In this document: positions 63,937 to 64,000 of the stretch, one piece after another
How positions within the stretch are numbered: position 1 is the stretch's first letter
Layout: each line of letters starts with the position of its first letter
Assembly: GCA_020632715.1 (NCBI GenBank)
Contig: JACKFA010000002.1
Location: 248,001 to 312,000, forward strand
Origin: Deltaproteobacteria bacterium
GTDB taxonomy: Bacteria; Myxococcota_A; UBA9042; PHBI01
Reading direction: 5' to 3'
DNA length: 64,000 nt
Translations under genes and position numbers: made by a program
The notes under the pieces: generated by a model
Database searches by the model: none
What the model was told of the DNA's origin: nothing
The model's input: the letters and a program-made list of their open reading frames with translations, nothing else

Positions 63937-64000
63937 ATGCACAGCGAGTCGCCAACCTCGCGCGCCCGAGCCGCCGCCCGCGCGGTCCCGGAGCGGCTCC
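63937..64000 (+). CDS. 5' end of an unidentified gene (partial)
   Basis: ATG 63937 has GGAGG 6 bases upstream (TTGGAGGCCGC) and opens a frame MHSESPTSRARAAARAVPER that is still open at the window edge. Only 21 codons are visible, so no function can be given. Confidence 0.5.
   Translation, partial: MHSESPTSRARAAARAVPERL

Overview
Organism. The window is very GC-rich, codon third positions are almost always G or C, and Asp/Thr- or Cys-rich lipoproteins are frequent. Multidomain two-component systems and multicopy palindromic repeats are also present. Together with a NorR/sigma-54 module and an MbnP-family copper protein this suggests a Myxococcota (deltaproteobacterial) chromosome, probably a draft or metagenome-assembled genome. 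That assignment is inference: no rRNA or tRNA gene is visible. Several genes carry paired or clustered single-base frameshifts with well-conserved protein on both sides, which looks like residual assembly error, worst at 40.3-44.8 kb.

Layout. 0-9.4 kb: a small lipoprotein, a methyltransferase, a tungsten/molybdenum aldehyde oxidoreductase (AOR) overlapping a MoaD-like sulfur carrier, and two surface lipoproteins. 9.5-15.1 kb: a nitric-oxide detoxification module. The minus-strand operon ric, qNOR and ywiC-like has a sigma-54 promoter and faces norR, with three GT-N7-AC NorR sites between them. 15.1-30.4 kb: a GNAT, a SnoaL-like protein, a lamin-tail lipoprotein, an ATPase/winged-helix regulator, a phospholipase-D/lamin-tail protein, a phosphopantetheinyl transferase and two sensor kinases. 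30.6-46 kb: an OmpA/TSP3 porin, an E2-like membrane acyltransferase, a giant lipoprotein with a repeated module, an SDR enzyme, a degenerate metallo-beta-lactamase-fold protein, and an ECF sigma factor coupled to a membrane VWA protein. 46-58.4 kb: a coiled-coil membrane protein, a YqeY-like protein, RNase D, a truncated globin, a GAF-GGDEF-EAL protein, the five-gene operon mbnP-orf-barrel-regB-regA, a CDGSH protein and a GH114-like lipoprotein. 58.4-60.7 kb: a repeat-bounded HNH endonuclease locus. 60.8-64 kb: an ArsR regulator with a quinone oxidoreductase, and small secreted proteins.

Themes. Redox and reactive-nitrogen handling recur (NorR/qNOR/Ric, globin, RegBA, CDGSH, AOR), as do large secreted Cys-rich lipoproteins. 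Every convergent gene junction longer than about 100 bp holds a palindromic repeat or a terminator.

Most unusual feature. An HNH nuclease gene (58.8-60.0 kb) is bracketed by two inverted copies of a 214-245 bp hairpin-rich element. Between the copies the stem sequences differ but pairing is kept by compensatory changes, and perfect CAGTCCCCGGGGACTG palindromes lie outside on both sides. This resembles a mobile or structured-nucleic-acid-associated nuclease unit and is the best candidate for an undescribed system.
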